A stretch of DNA of 64,000 nucleotides from Drosophila pseudoobscura. Lineage: Eukaryota; Arthropoda; Insecta; Diptera; Drosophilidae. The stretch spans positions 8,383,001 through 8,447,000 of the forward strand of contig NC_046681.1 of NCBI RefSeq assembly GCF_009870125.1. The letters run 5' to 3'. The position numbers were made by a program, and so were the translations under genes. How positions within the stretch are numbered: the first letter of the stretch is position 1; each line of letters begins with the position of its first letter. The notes beneath the pieces were generated by a model. It was not told the origin of the DNA and ran no database searches. It saw only the letters and a list, made by a program, of their open reading frames with translations. Positions 1 to 11,235 of the stretch are shown piece by piece.

Positions 1-564
1 CTTGCAATTGCAATCCCTGGCAATTCAGAGGAAAACCTTTCGGAAATACTTAATTATGAAACCCCATGAACAGGTTCTATAGAACTACCTACTGAGCGCA
101 TTGAGAACTTCAATCATGCCAAGAGAAATACCCATTTTGACACCAAAATTTAAGCGAGTACAATATAAACTTGAGCTTAAAGTCCTTCAGGACCTCTCCA
201 TTTATCACAGCCCAAAGCCTAAAACCCATCCGTTCTCATTCTCCTTCTACAATCCCCTTCCCCACAGATTTGTCACTAATTAATTCAAATTAATAACCGC
301 AATAAAACCTCAGACAGACACTTTACAATCAAAGGAATGTGCCAGAGCTTAGATAAAACTTGTCGCAAGATCTTCTGAACCACTAGCCCAGCCCCAACTC
401 TCTCCATTGCCATAATCCAAGGAAACCTTATTCTTAAAACAATTTACTTCCGGGCTGTTGCGCTCCTTAGCTCAACTATTTATTATATGGGACGATTTTG
501 TCAAATATGAGGGCCTGAAATATATAAAACTACCAGCACAAATAAAAGGTTACGAAATTTAATT
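1..564. other. No gene seen
   Basis: AT-rich sequence without a convincing coding exon, splice pair or RNA gene. The short open frames here lack fly-like codon use. It lies just outside the left arm of the outer inverted repeat. Confidence 0.5.
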
Positions 565-2245
565 TGAATTAGTATGCAACAGGCGGATGAAATTTTAAAA
601 GAAGTTCTCCACCAAAAAGGCAGGAAAAACTCCAACATTAACTTCAATTAATCCGCAAATTCGCGACTTTATTTGCAGTTTAAATAAACTGGAAAACTTC
701 ACATATCTCCAGGCACCAGAAGGCACAACAGAGATATAAAACAGCTCCACAGAACGGGCAACATTCAACAAAAACTACGTTGCAAACGCAACAAAACTTG
801 CAACAAAGTGCACCACGTGTAAAGTATTTTTTTTTGTTTCTTTTTATATCCTCCTTGGAGCTGTCAGGCATGCCCAGCAAGTTGATATATTTTTCACGGA
901 ATGTGCACATGACAAAGAGACCTGAAAAAATCCCCAAACTAAAGACAGAAAGGGAGAAGGAAGAGGTGGCGATAAGTAGGAGAAATATGTTGCATGAAAG
1001 CGGGCAAAGAAAAGGGACAAGAAAGGAGAGAAATTAAAGGTCCAGCACAGATAGAGACCCACGAACTCATTATAAAACCCATGCGGAATAAGGCAACTTT
1101 TGAAGGCTCTTTTTACTGGAAAAAAACAACAACCAGAAGCATACAAAAATATTGGGCTTGTAAGGGGAATTATAGTTTTTTCGCAATAGTTTTTATTCCA
1201 GCTATATACGAACAAAAAACAGACAGACTGTCATTCATGTACATTGTAAATATCTTTTCGAACTAACCCTTTGCTAGGTTTAAAAACCTACATCTGAAGC
1301 ATAGAAAGAAGTTTTTTTTGGGTGCTGCAACATAAATGAAAACTTGTGGAGAAGGGTATTTATGCCTAGTAATTCCGCAGCCTCATTCAGGATCCTCACT
1401 TCAGGACCAGAAAACTTTATCGGTTAGTGCTTGACTTCAGCATAATGGCGGAGGCAAATGAGATTTAATGGGTAACTGAGTAAATTATACTTACCTTTGT
1501 GATAAAATTGGTTCGGTAGGGAGGGCTCTTCTGTAAAAATATTTTTAAAACTTTAACAACATTTTCTTACAAAAACATTGGCGGAATGTTTGTGAAAAGT
1601 ATTCAATTAGCGAATAAAGCGTAAGATTATAAAACACAAACTATTGAGGTATATAAAATATCCTTAGAACTGTTGAAGCACTCCAACAAGGTATCATAAT
1701 TTAATTTATAGAATTTTTAGACGAAGAAAGTGCTCCAGAAATCAATATAATGGGCGGGATTGTGTAACATGCTTTCAAGAGTGCAGAAAAAGAAATACAA
1801 GCAAGAATAATAGGAATTGAACTTCATTTAAACACCACAGTGTATCCCAGATTCCTTTTGTTTGAGGCTTTAGGTTGGAGCCAAGCTATAGTTGAAAGTT
1901 GCTCTTGTTATTGTGGTTATATTTATTTTTTTGATGTCACATCGATGAAAAATAGGTGTTTCTCACTGTCTTCCACACAAAAAGTCAAATGCCCTTTTTC
2001 CCCCTATTTTTGGGTTCTATTCTTGTGCAGTGGTTGTAGTTGTTTAGCTAAGCCAACCGAGCATCTTCTAAATCAGTTTTCAAAGCATATAAACAGAGAA
2101 AAAAACTGTCCAGCAGCTCAGAAAAGTTTAGCTAAACTTTAAGCCAACGTCAGAAACGTAAATGCAAACGAAGTCCCTGTGAAATATAGGAATAAAAGTT
2201 TACTTCCAAGTTTCGATGCACTTTCGAAAACTGCATAAACAAATT
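565..2245 (+). repeat. Outer inverted repeat, left arm
   Basis: This segment recurs in reverse complement at 36735-38512. Anchors run in order: a GCAACAGGCGGATGAAAT stretch at about 569-586 pairs with about 38490-38507; ATAATGGCGGAGGCAAATGAG near 1442 pairs with 37522-37545; GTTTAGCTAAACTTTAAGCC near 2128 pairs with the complement near 36808; TGCACTTTCGAAAA near 2217 pairs with 36750. Similarity is clear but imperfect with many small indels, so the duplication is old. Peptide-like frames in the two arms look alike only because the DNA is homologous; I see no gene in it. Confidence 0.8.
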
Positions 2246-5091
2246 TTGGGTTTCGCTTCTTTTTTGGGTGTCGTTGTACCCAAAGTCCTTCACGCACACT
2301 AACACTCTACGCTATCGGATGTTGGTTTATGGTAAATGCTTTTTGAATTAAGCCAACATATTGACCAACGGAAATGGGGCTGACGAAAGGAAGACTGAGG
2401 TTGATCCTTTGAATGAATGAATACTGGCTAAATTGAGACCCTGGCATAGCCCCCAGCTATTCAGCAAGTAGCGTTATTTACCAAGCTGCATTTCAACCAC
2501 CACAGCAGCCAGCGGAAGCGGAAGTATAGTAAAGCGCCACCTGCTGGCAATAGACAGAGAATCATTGTAGCAGAAATAGGAAACAAAACAACGGCTTTTT
2601 GGATGAGAATTTTAAGGAGACGAAGTAAGAGCAGCAAGACTTATGACTATATATAGATAAGATCGTACTTCCACAGACAGTGAGCCACAGGAAGAAAAGA
2701 AGAATGTAAAAAACTTTTATAGAATGTCTGCAAAATTACACGGCCTTATTCAGCTTGCTGGAGTCCATCATGTTGCCTTTTTTTTGCAATCTTTTATCCT
2801 TTGGCACCGGATGGCACTACTTTTCAGTTTATTTATTGATGCCAGTTTTCCCTAAAGAAGTAAACAATTGCTTATTATCAGTTTCTATCAGTTTCTTTTT
2901 TTTACCTGACATAAAAAAAGCGAAAAGCAACAACATCACTTGAGTGGAGCTCTTTGGCGAATTATCTTCACTTCTCTCTTACTTTTTTTACAACCCGCTC
3001 ACTTGTGCCGAGAAATTTGTTCTCAATGGCAGGAATTTTTTCATAGCTAACCCTAAACCTCGTCCTGGTCTCTTCCAGACGCTCTTCACCATATTTTATA
3101 AATATGAAATCAATATTAAAAATACTCTCTGCCACACAATAATATAAATGAATTAAAAAGACTAACCATCCCAACAGACAGTAAACATTTTTGAGTAATT
3201 AAAAATATGAAAGTGATCCGGCAGACAGGACCAAAAAACAAACATTTTCCGGATAAAAGTTTTTGACGCAGTAAATCCCCAATGACCCAAATAAAAATGG
3301 AAATTTTAGCTCGCTAAAAACTTCTCAGTACAGAGAGCGATACCGATTGAGCTGGTTTATATCTGAAAGTGTGTTAAGTGCTTTTGACCTGAGGGCAAAG
3401 CCACGAAAACTCAACGAAAGTTCCAAACAAATTTTAATAAATATTTAAAATGGAATAGGACCTTTTTCGGTGGACTTAAATATAGTACACTTCGAATGGA
3501 GGTTCAAATTAAACTGAAGGATTCTTATCTCTTCAGGCTTCTAATATTCGTTTAGTTGATTCTATATTCCATGGTCATTCACCTGGGTCTTAGCACATTC
3601 GAATGGCTAGACTTGTGTCTAGATACAGCTCGCACTAAATGCTTTTGCTCATGCGAACAAATTGCTACAGGTAACTTTATAAATGGTATCGCAGACTTGC
3701 CATGTTTTCATATAAATTAAATCCTAGTAGCTGGTCAAAGTGCTCCAAACTTTACGGGCAACACTTGCTTTGTTATTTTATTTATTTTTGTGGCAGGGCC
3801 AAGACGTTGCACGGAGTCGTGCAGACCAGGATATTTATGTGCCACACTTGTTACACATACGACATGTTGGACGTTTGCAGTGGCTAAGACAAATCGATTG
3901 CTGTTGGTGGCGTGCGCTGCTTTACTGTTGGCCACATCTTTTATTGCAAAAAAAAAAACTTGCAGGGGAATAAATTATTGAACACTTTGTTGCACTCGCC
4001 GCTGTCATGCAACTTCCGACCATGTTGTATTTCAACTCAAAGATAACAAAGTTGATATGGAATTTAAGGAATTGACATGAATTGTGGGTTTTTTCGAGCG
4101 ATTAAAAATTGTGTTTACCAGAAGTTTCATATCCCACCAGCAAAGGCAAACCCAGCTCAACGCACAGTTTGACCATTGAAAAAAAAACCAAAGCAAAAGT
4201 GTCCAAAAAGATGAATAAGTGGTTTGGTTGATTTTTAAATTATGGCACGAAAATCTGTGAATTTCAAAGAATTGTTTATCAACCTTTAATTGTAGAACAT
4301 AACATATGTATATTTCCAGTAATATCCCACCATAGTTTAATTAATGGGCAATGCGCATTTTGCGTACTTTATAATTTATTTTGTACCATTAATGAAATTA
4401 TATTTTGTTGGGGTAAAGCCAAATGCAGTAAATTTAATTGACACCATAGCGAAAAATGAAATGGAAATGAATTAAGTATTTTCACGTAATTACAAACCAT
4501 TTATTAAGTTTATGGTCTGGCAATACATTATGAAACCTTTATGGGGCCCTTTCTGAGTATTCTAGGCCCAGTAATATTGTGTAATTGTGATTGCTTTTCA
4601 CTTTGAAACTGGTAAAAATGAAAAAAGAACAAATTATATCTAAAGGTAAATAAATAAGGAAAATAAAACAATTATACATATAAATTTTTGAGTGCTGATA
4701 ATTTTACCTCATGTAGGAATATCCGCCAGAGCCTGCAGTAAGTCCATGGTATCTCTTTGTCGAGAAACTTAACTATTTTTTTTTCTTTTCCTCACAGTGC
4801 GCTATGTCTCTGATCGTTCCTAGTCTCTTGACGATAAGAAGAGCAAATAAAAATACATGTGAAACGGCAAAGCCATGACCTATTCTGCTTTCATTCTGCT
4901 TTGCATTCCTGACCTGTTTTAATTCTCTGCCCAAAAATCTGCCCCAAACACAAATCCAATGTTTCTTCCGGAAATCAACTGTCCTTTGTTGGTGTTCCGG
5001 TCCGTCCACCTGCACAACCGCAAAGCAAACAAACAACACGTTTCCGCTTATGACTGGCTATTCCCCTTGTTCGTGGGGTTTGTCTGTGCTG
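2246..5091. other. No gene seen
   Basis: Intergenic or intronic sequence. Open frames are short, antisense to each other, and lack splice-site or codon support. Homopolymer A/T runs are common. Confidence 0.5.
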
Positions 5092-5635
5092 AAAGTCATG
5101 AAATTGCTTCCTGGGAGTTGCTAAAATCTGAATACATAATTTAGGTTCGAATATGCAACAGATTTTAGTTTGCTCAACAGCAATCCCCTTAGTTTCTAAC
5201 GTTAGAAAACAGTTGTCAGATAACCTTTCAACGAACTCTCAATGCAGCTGTCGGGTTGGAGGAATGTCCTGGAACAAGGCATGATTCTATGTGGCTTCTA
5301 ATTCTGATTTTCTATATATATTTCCCTATTTATTTTTGAACGTTCTGCCTAGAGTCCCACACAGTGTGGGAGAACGAGAAGTATACCCCGCCCTGGGTAA
5401 ATATGGAAATCCTGCATCGCAGTAGTAAAATATTTCGCCCATCCGCAAACGTTTACTCTGGAGCATAATAGATGCCTAAAAATTATATTTTGGTTAGTCT
5501 TGCGATTTCCCTCTTTTTGTATCATACAAAAATATTTATAAAGTAGCTTGGATGGGAATCAAATGCGACATAATGGTATTTGCATAATGGATTTTTAATT
5601 GAATTTGGGGACCCGACACAAAACATTTGTCGTAC
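5092..5635 (+). repeat. Displaced copy of the start of the tandem-unit core
   Basis: Sequence from CATGAAATTGCTTCCTGGGA (near 5097) to about 5635 matches 11985-12530 and 23580-24125 in the same orientation. Shared stretches include the small palindrome TCCCACACAGTGTGGGA and the run ending ACAAAACATTTGTCG. Similarity starts exactly where the BEL/Pao-like fragment ends in the two units, and stops near 5635. This suggests that this site is either the source of the unit core or a truncated extra copy. Confidence 0.75.
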
Positions 5636-6139
5636 CAAAACAATAAAAGATTCATTTCGAATGGCCAATAAAATATGCAAACAATAAAGTTGATCACTTG
5701 AATATTTTTTATGGAATAAGTAATTAAATTGAAATGGTTTGAAATCCGATGTTTTTTAGAAATGGTGCTCTTCTGGTAACGGCCCCTCTTCTAGATGTTT
5801 ATTGTCAGGTCCAGGTATGTTGCTTTGCCTGCTCCAGAGGCTAAAGTATCTGAAGTATCATTGTTTACTCATCCTTTAAACATTTGTGGTGTTTGCGATG
5901 CAAGCCGTTGTCTTTCCGTGCCAGTGAGCAAAATCCCATTTGCCAAATAAATCTTCTAGAGTGCGACCCTTCCAACAAATTTCCATCACTCAATTACACG
6001 GCTTCGCTATCATATCCCAATGGGACCAGAATGTGACAAAAAAAAACCAGCTACAAGCCACAAACTGAGACTGTATTTTCGTCCTCAAAAAGAGTAATTG
6101 GGTCTATTAAATAGATGTGTGCAACGCCCAGAAGGAAAC

Positions 6140-6390
6140 GTTTGCGACTCCGTAAAGAATATATATTCTTGATCAGCATTAACAGTCGAAACGATAGAGC
6201 CATGTCTGTCTGTCCGTCTTGTTTGACGCCTTGTTCTCAGAGCTAAAAGAGCTAGAATAAAGAATCCCTACTCCTGTGATATCGCACTGATCATTTCCTA
6301 TCTTTCTGTCTCTGGCTGAGATGAGCCATACTGACTGAGTATCGGGTATAAATGCCGTACCTGTAGAAGCGACCCCCTTGTTGTATACAA
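6140..6390 (+). mobile_element. DINE-1/mini-me-like element fragment
   Basis: The block contains the TATATATTCTTGATCAGCAT core, a degenerate (GTCY)n tract (GTCTGTCTGTCCGTC), and GAGTATCGGGTATA near 6338. These features are typical of Drosophila DINE-1/INE-1 (mini-me) non-autonomous elements, which are related to Helentrons. The element at 60005-60640 carries the same features in the opposite orientation. Boundaries are approximate. Confidence 0.6.
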
Positions 6391-6810
6391 ATTTTACCTC
6401 TGTCGTCGCTACATATATCTGAAAAACAGATCCCCGCGAACAGCTGCTTGATCTTGATCTTATTGGATCCCTGAACTTGGGGCTGTCGATTGCTTAAGCT
6501 TTATCGCTGTAGCCAAGCAAATTGTTTAGCTTTACTTTGGAATAAATGACAGAGGCTAGAGTAGATTTTGGCCCGTGGTCAAAGTATTTTGTATCGTATT
6601 TTATTATGTCTTTTATACAATTAAACGAGAGCGAGAGCTGTGCTAGTTTATGAGTGAAAAGTGCCTTACTGTTTCCTGGTCATGCTTTAAGAGGTCTACG
6701 CTTTGCTCACTTCTCATCTTGTAATAAGATTAGCATTCGTCAGTTGTTTGTCCATTTTGCTGGGCCATTTGCTTTACCTTTAAATTTCCGTTTCCGCTCG
6801 AAGCACTTTA

Positions 6811-7009
6811 CTGTCGTCGCCTCGTATCACCGCCATGGAAATGTCATTTCCGTCACGCCAAAGCGCCTGGAAGAAACCCAGCGTCAAACCGTCTTTGTCG
6901 TCGTCGATGTCCAACATTGTCCTCGGCGCTTCCGCGTCCCTTCCAGAGTTCTCTGGTTTTTTCTTCTGTACACCAGTTGCTTCATAAAAGCTGCTATCGA
7001 CTGCTGCTT
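6811..7009 (-). pseudogene. Alpha-family fragment (left arm)
   Basis: Read on the minus strand this matches the coding start at 22356 (SIAAFMKQLVYRR, then EAPRTMLDIDDDKDG, then GFFQALWRDG), but the ATG is lost: the AAAATGCAGTCG of other copies reads AAAGCAGCAGTCG. Only the first half of the gene is present; similarity stops at 6811. It is a broken copy of an unrecognised family. Confidence 0.6.
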
Positions 7010-7884
7010 TCCTCCTGATTTTTTAATGTTGATAATCAATATTTATTAAACCCATTTTAATGGAATTCCCTGACTCATGTGGAGAGTAAACTGAAGTCAC
7101 ATTTGTATCCTTCTGGATTTTCTTTACGATGCGCTAATTAAGTTTCCATTTACTGCTTTTCGTTTCCTTATCCTTCCACCTGTAATTACCTCAATTCCCT
7201 CGCTAATTGCACTTTCCGTTTTATTTTGGTGTGAAATCGGGTTTGAGTGAGGCTTAAATGAGTTTTTAATTCACACAAAATGTGTAAAAGTCAATAGACC
7301 GATTTCCAGGTATTTAAACAGAAATATTTATTTATTTATATTCTCTTAGATTGTTTTCGAGTTTGAGAGTGTCCATTTGGTGGGGAAAATATGCTTGTTT
7401 ATTAAATAATATGAAAACTTTCCTCAATCGAAAACAAAAACAAATTGAATGGTCATGGCTTTTCCATTTCAAGCGTCTGGGGTCTTATTTTCCTGGTAAT
7501 TGCATCTGAAATGCGCATACGTTTTTGCAGAGTCACCTCATGACGTCATACAACAAAAAATTTAAATGGCGGATGTCAGAGGCGGCCTAACAGCTGGATT
7601 TTGTAAAATCTTCAATCGATTGGTTGTGACTTCATAATAGTTTTGTTAGATCTGTACAAAATATCGTATCGATCAGATATATATTTTTTGGAAAAATACA
7701 CAGGCCGAAATATTTTTCCTTATATGCAAACGTACAATAGCAGTGCCAAAAATATCCATTTTGAATAGTTTGATCTATTTTCGAGCTCTGGAGAATCTTA
7801 AAATCTTAAACATCGATAGGCAAAAACTGTGTCAATATCGATTGTGAAAAGCTGCAACCAGTCCTCGGCTATCTGTCTCGGCGC

Positions 7885-8173
7885 TTGAAAAATTTAGAGT
7901 TCGTATCGTTTGCACCATTTCGCATAAAGACACGCCGGAGAACTTTGTTGTGTGGACTCCCCAAAGGTGTACTCCCAATGGGGTCCCCCCAAGGCGATCA
8001 AATTGAGTCTCGAGTCCGTGGCCGCAAAGGCATCGATAGAGCCGTCGGGCAGCGGGGAGCTGCTCCCAAAATTGCAAGTCACTCGCGACGGAGCCGTCCA
8101 CAAAATTCAAGCAACTAAACGGAAAATACTATACAATAAGCGCCGCAACATTGTACGGCAAGTGCTGGATTAA
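7885..8173 (+). pseudogene. Delta-family exon (left arm), frameshifted
   Basis: It starts with the VRIVCTISHKDTPENFVVW segment seen in the copies at 9399-9707, 21135-21431 and 32304-32600. The frame is lost in the PQRKRAPWGPPK region, where this copy reads CCAAAGGTGTACTCCCAATGGGG. The basic tail (ATKRKI.YNKRRNI.RQVL) follows in another frame and ends in TTAATTAATTGA. No ATG opens the frame. The product is unknown. Confidence 0.6.
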
Positions 8174-8218
8174 TTAATTGATGTTTGAATTTATTTGTAA
8201 TTGAAAATTCGTTTTCCT

Positions 8219-8550
8219 CTAAAGCTGGAGCCGGTCCAGACGGCCAGACAGAAGCCCAGAAGGCCAGCCCGTGAAGGAGGAAGAGCTAAAGTCGTTTGCG
8301 GTTGACTTTGATAACAAGGATGAAGCGCCAGCTGTGGGGCCTTTAGCACCCCTAATGCGGTGTCGTTCGGCGACGCCACCACCGCTGACCAGCAGACAAA
8401 GCAGATGCCCAATCTTGATGATGCCGATCGCCAGTCGTGCGGACGGCACAGGAGCCACCAAATCGAGCTGTAGGGTCGCTCTAGAAGGAGATGGACACCC
8501 AGCTGAAGACGGAAATATTGACGGACAGTCCGGAGCAGAAGGCTCTGGTC
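8219..8550 (+). pseudogene. Gamma-family exon (left arm)
   Basis: This is the sense copy of the gamma exon: VKEEELKSFAVDFDNKDEAP, then after the ancestral frameshift NAVSFGDATTADQQTKQMPN, then a TAG where the right arm has TGG, then EMDTQLKTEI.TDSPEQKAL. The exon is cut at GGCTCTGGTCACA and fused to the beta tail. This fusion junction (near 8550) is absent from the tandem units, so it marks the end of the inverted arm. Confidence 0.6.
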
Positions 8551-8553
8551 ACA

Positions 8554-8664
8554 CAGATCATCTTTTGCTTTTCCGTGACTGCGATCGTGAGTGGACTCGC
8601 AGCAAATGTACTCATGCAGAATGAATACGTGGCGGAAGGGCGCAAGGATCCACTAAATGACTGA
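8554..8664 (+). pseudogene. Beta-family 3' end with poly(A) signals (palindrome loop)
   Basis: The frame reads QIIFCFSVTAIVSGLAANVL and then MQNEYVAEGRKDPLND with a TGA stop. A hydrophobic segment of about 18 residues is followed by a short charged tail, so the C-terminus could be membrane-anchored. AATAAA appears at 8679 and 8686, so the 3' UTR signal is kept. Copies lie at 20259-20375 and 31481-31597. It is a fragment because the upstream coding part is replaced by gamma sequence. I do not recognise the parent gene. Confidence 0.55.
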
Positions 8665-8873
8665 GAAACCTATTTTGGAATAAAAAATAAATGATCAAGA
8701 ATGAAGAATAAAGGCGTTCTGAACGCCCGACGACTGATTGCCCGGATCGGATCATGGATGGATCCTCGGCAAGCAGTTACGACAGCGCCGCGGCGCTTGG
8801 CGGAGACCCAAGGGTCTGAAAAAATAATCATGAGCTTAGACTTTAACGGGGACCTTGTCTAGCGCTGACTTAC

Positions 8874-9364
8874 GAGTGAAGTTGTGACTGTTGGTGTTAT
8901 TCTGCTCCATCTTGGTGAGGCAGGTTGATGTTGCGCAACATTCTCGTTCTTCAGGGTCTTTCTGCCCAGATTCTGCAACTGAAGCTCAACTCGCTTCATC
9001 TCCTTGACCAGAGCCTTCTGCTCCGGACTGTCCGGCAATATTCCGCCTTCAGCTGGGTATCCATCTCCTTCCAGAGCGATCCTACAGCTCGATTTGGTGG
9101 CACAGGATGCCGCCCGCACGACTGGCGATCGGCATCATCAAGATTGGGCATCTGCTTTGGCTGCTGGCCAGCGGTGGTGGCGTCGCCGAACGACAGCGCA
9201 TTAGGGGTGATAAAGGCCCCACAGCAGGCGCTTGATCCTTGTTATCAAAGTCAACCGCAAACGACTTTAGCTCTTCCTCCTTCACGGGCTGGCCTTCTGG
9301 GCTTCTGTCTGGCCGTCTGGACCGGCTCCAGCTTTAGAGGGAAAATTGCTGCAGCCGGCGGAGC
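8874..9364 (-). pseudogene. Gamma-family exon (right arm)
   Basis: The exon is bounded by an acceptor (TTTTCCGATCAG at 9365-9376) and a GTAAGT donor at 8873-8868. It encodes PPAAAIFPLKLEPVQTA, KEEELKSFAVDFDNKDQAP, a frameshift shared by all copies, NALSFGDATTAGQQPKQMPN, then EMDTQLKAE. A private 1-nt loss (GCGGAATATTG) breaks it again before DSPEQKALVKEMKRVELQLQ. The last part is a likely amphipathic helix or coiled coil. It pairs with delta as the presumed next exon of one gene. Confidence 0.6.
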
Positions 9365-9398
9365 CTGATCGGAAAACGATTTTCAATTACAAATAAAC

Positions 9399-9707
9399 TC
9401 AAATATCAATTAATTGTTCCAGCACTTGCCGTAGAATGTTGCGGCGCTTATTGTATATTATTTTCCGTTTAGTTGCTTGAATTGTGTGGACGGTTCCGTC
9501 GCGAGTGACTTGCAATTTTGGGAGCAGCTCCCCGCTGCCCGACGGCTCTATCGATGCCTTTGCGGCCACGGACTCGAGACTCAATTTGATCGCCTTGGGG
9601 GGCCAAGGGGCCCTCTTCCTTTGGGGAGTCCACACAACAAAGTTCTCGGGCGTGTCTTTATGCGAAATGGTGCAAACGATACGAACTCTAAATTTTTCAA
9701 GTGCCAA
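9399..9707 (-). pseudogene. Delta-family exon (right arm)
   Basis: An open frame of about 102 codons has no ATG; the frame opens at a TGA about 33 nt upstream. It contains VRIVCTISHKDTPENFVVW, a PQRKRAPW stretch, LSLESVAAKASIEPSGSGEL, and the basic tail IQATKRKIIYNKRRNILRQV, and ends in LIDI plus stop. The Lys/Arg-rich tail could bind nucleic acid, but I recognise no domain. Gamma follows 35 nt downstream after a good acceptor, so delta and gamma probably came from one spliced gene. Confidence 0.5.
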
Positions 9708-9892
9708 GACAGATAGCCGAGGACTGGTTGCAGCTTTTCACAATCGATATTTTGCCTATCGATGTTTAAGATTCTCCAGAGCTCGAAAATAGATCAAACT
9801 ATTCAAAATTGTATATTTTTTTGGCAATGCTATTGTACGTTTACATATAACGAAAAATATTTCGTCCTGTGTATTTTTCCCAAAAATATATA

Positions 9893-10105
9893 TCTTGTAA
9901 GGCAACACATATTAAGCCTAACCAACCCCCCCTTACCGATATTATCCCTAACCTAACGCGATATTATACTGCGATAAGTTTTATGCGATATTATTCTGCG
10001 ATATGATACTGCGATAAGTCTGATGATGATTTGGACGATCGACAAGAAGAGAGAAAATACGTGAAATAAATAAGTTAATAAAAAATAAACGAAAAACTGC
10101 GCCAC
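9893..10105. other. Insert private to the right palindrome arm, with GCGATA repeats
   Basis: The segment between AAAAATATATATC and CTGACCGATACG is missing from the left arm and from both tandem units. It contains five GCGATA motifs at 9958, 9971, 9985, 9998 and 10011, spaced 13-14 nt apart. Clustered CGATA is the motif bound by the insulator protein BEAF-32 in Drosophila. The sequence alone cannot show binding. Its position would make the hairpin stem asymmetric. Confidence 0.65.
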
Positions 10106-10817
10106 AATCTGACCGATACGATATTTTTTACAGATCTGACAAAACTATTGTGAGGTCACAACCAATCGATTGAAGATTACAACAAATCCGGCTGTTAGTC
10201 CGCCTCTGAAATCCGCCATTTAAATTTTTTGTTGTATGACGTCATGAGGTGACTCTGCAAAAACGTATGCGCATTTCAGATGCAATTACCAGGAAAATAA
10301 GACCCACGCGGCCGATGTAAAGACGCTTGAAATGGAAAAGCCGTGACCATTCAATTTGTTTTTCTTTTGTTTCATTCGATTGAGGAAAGATTTCATAATA
10401 TTTAATAAACAAGCATATTCTTCCCACCAAATGGACACTCTCAAACTCGAAAACAATCTAAGAGAATATAAATAAATAAATAAATATGTTCAAATACCGT
10501 CCAAATCGCTCTCTTAAGCTTTTACACATTTTTTGTAAACTAAAAACTCATTTAAGCCTCACTCAAACTCGATTTCACACCAAAATAAAACGGAAAGTGC
10601 AATTATCGAGAAAATTGCGGTAATTACAGGTGGAAGGATAAGGAAACGAAAAGCAGTTAATGGAAACCTTATTAGCGCATTGTAAAGAAAATCCAAAAGG
10701 ATACAAATGTGACTTCAGTTTACTCTCCAAATGAGTCAGGGAATTCCATTAAAATGGGTTTAATAAATATTGATTATCAACGTCGATAGTCAACATTAAA
10801 AAATCAGGAAGAAAAAA

Positions 10818-11235
10818 ATGCAGTCGATAGCAGCTTTTATGAAGCAACTGGTGTACAGAAGAAAAAACCAGAGAAACTCTGGAAGTGACGCGGAAGCGCC
10901 GAGGACAATGTTGGACATCGACGACGACAAAGACGGTTCGATGCTGGGCTGCTTTGGCGTGACGGAAATGACATTTCCATGGCGGTGATACGAGGCGGCG
11001 ACATCGCCATCGACATCGGGTATCAGCTAGATCCATATTCGGTTTTGGATCTATCCATATGGAGCTGATTCCCAAGCTACGCGACGAGATGCGAGAGGAG
11101 CTCAAAGTCAAGATAAAGGAAAGAGGAACAAAGCCACAAATCATCTAGAGATTTTTCCTGGCAGGGATCGAGGCTGGATTCGCGGCGACAGTACTTCTTC
11201 AGAATCAGTACGTGAGGGAAGTGGATCTAGATTCC
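10818..11235 (+). pseudogene. Alpha-family gene, unit 1 (frameshifted)
   Basis: The ATG at 10818 opens MQSIAAFMKQLVYRRKNQRN, then SDAEAPRTMLDIDDDKDG. A 10-nt deletion relative to the unit 2 copy then shifts the frame to a TGA at 10986-10988. The second half is readable in another frame: ELIPKLRDEMREELKVKIKE, RGTKPQII, TAG, then FFLAGIEAGFAATVLLQNQY. A TAGATCC minisatellite fragment interrupts the two halves near 11029-11058. The C-terminal hydrophobic stretch resembles the beta tail. Family unknown. Confidence 0.6.

Larger units (their letters stand above)
6811..8556 (+). repeat. Long palindrome, left arm
   Basis: This arm is the reverse complement of the right arm (9034-11015) and also matches the ends of the tandem units (for example about 20800-22560) in reverse. 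It contains antisense alpha (6811-7009), the shared spacer with the TGACGTCATACAAC stretch (about 7540), delta (7885-8173) and gamma (8219-8550). From 8219 to 8321 the sequence is identical, base for base, to the complement of 9235-9340. About 30 nt holding the gamma splice acceptor are missing here between two TTTTCC tracts. Confidence 0.85.
9034..11015 (-). repeat. Long palindrome, right arm
   Basis: Reverse complement of 6811-8556, with an extra insert of about 210 bp (9893-10105) and a 10-nt deletion in alpha. The arm is also collinear with 20800-22560 and 31950-32971 in the tandem units. The variant GAAGCCCAGAAGGCCAGCCC (about 9277-9300) is shared only with the left arm; the units read AAACAGATGCCGCCC or a close variant there. 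The spacer between the arms (about 480 nt) holds the beta tail and part of gamma. Confidence 0.85.

Noticed and set aside
844-1215. Minus-strand frame at 844-1215 and plus-strand frame at 37938-38279 with similar peptides
   Set aside because: Similarity comes from the outer inverted repeat at DNA level; both frames contain no domain, and other frames are equally conserved.
9946-9960. CCTAACCTAACG, similar to two insect TTAGG telomere repeats
   Set aside because: Only two units, inside an insert; Drosophila telomeres do not use this repeat. Chance is the simplest reading.
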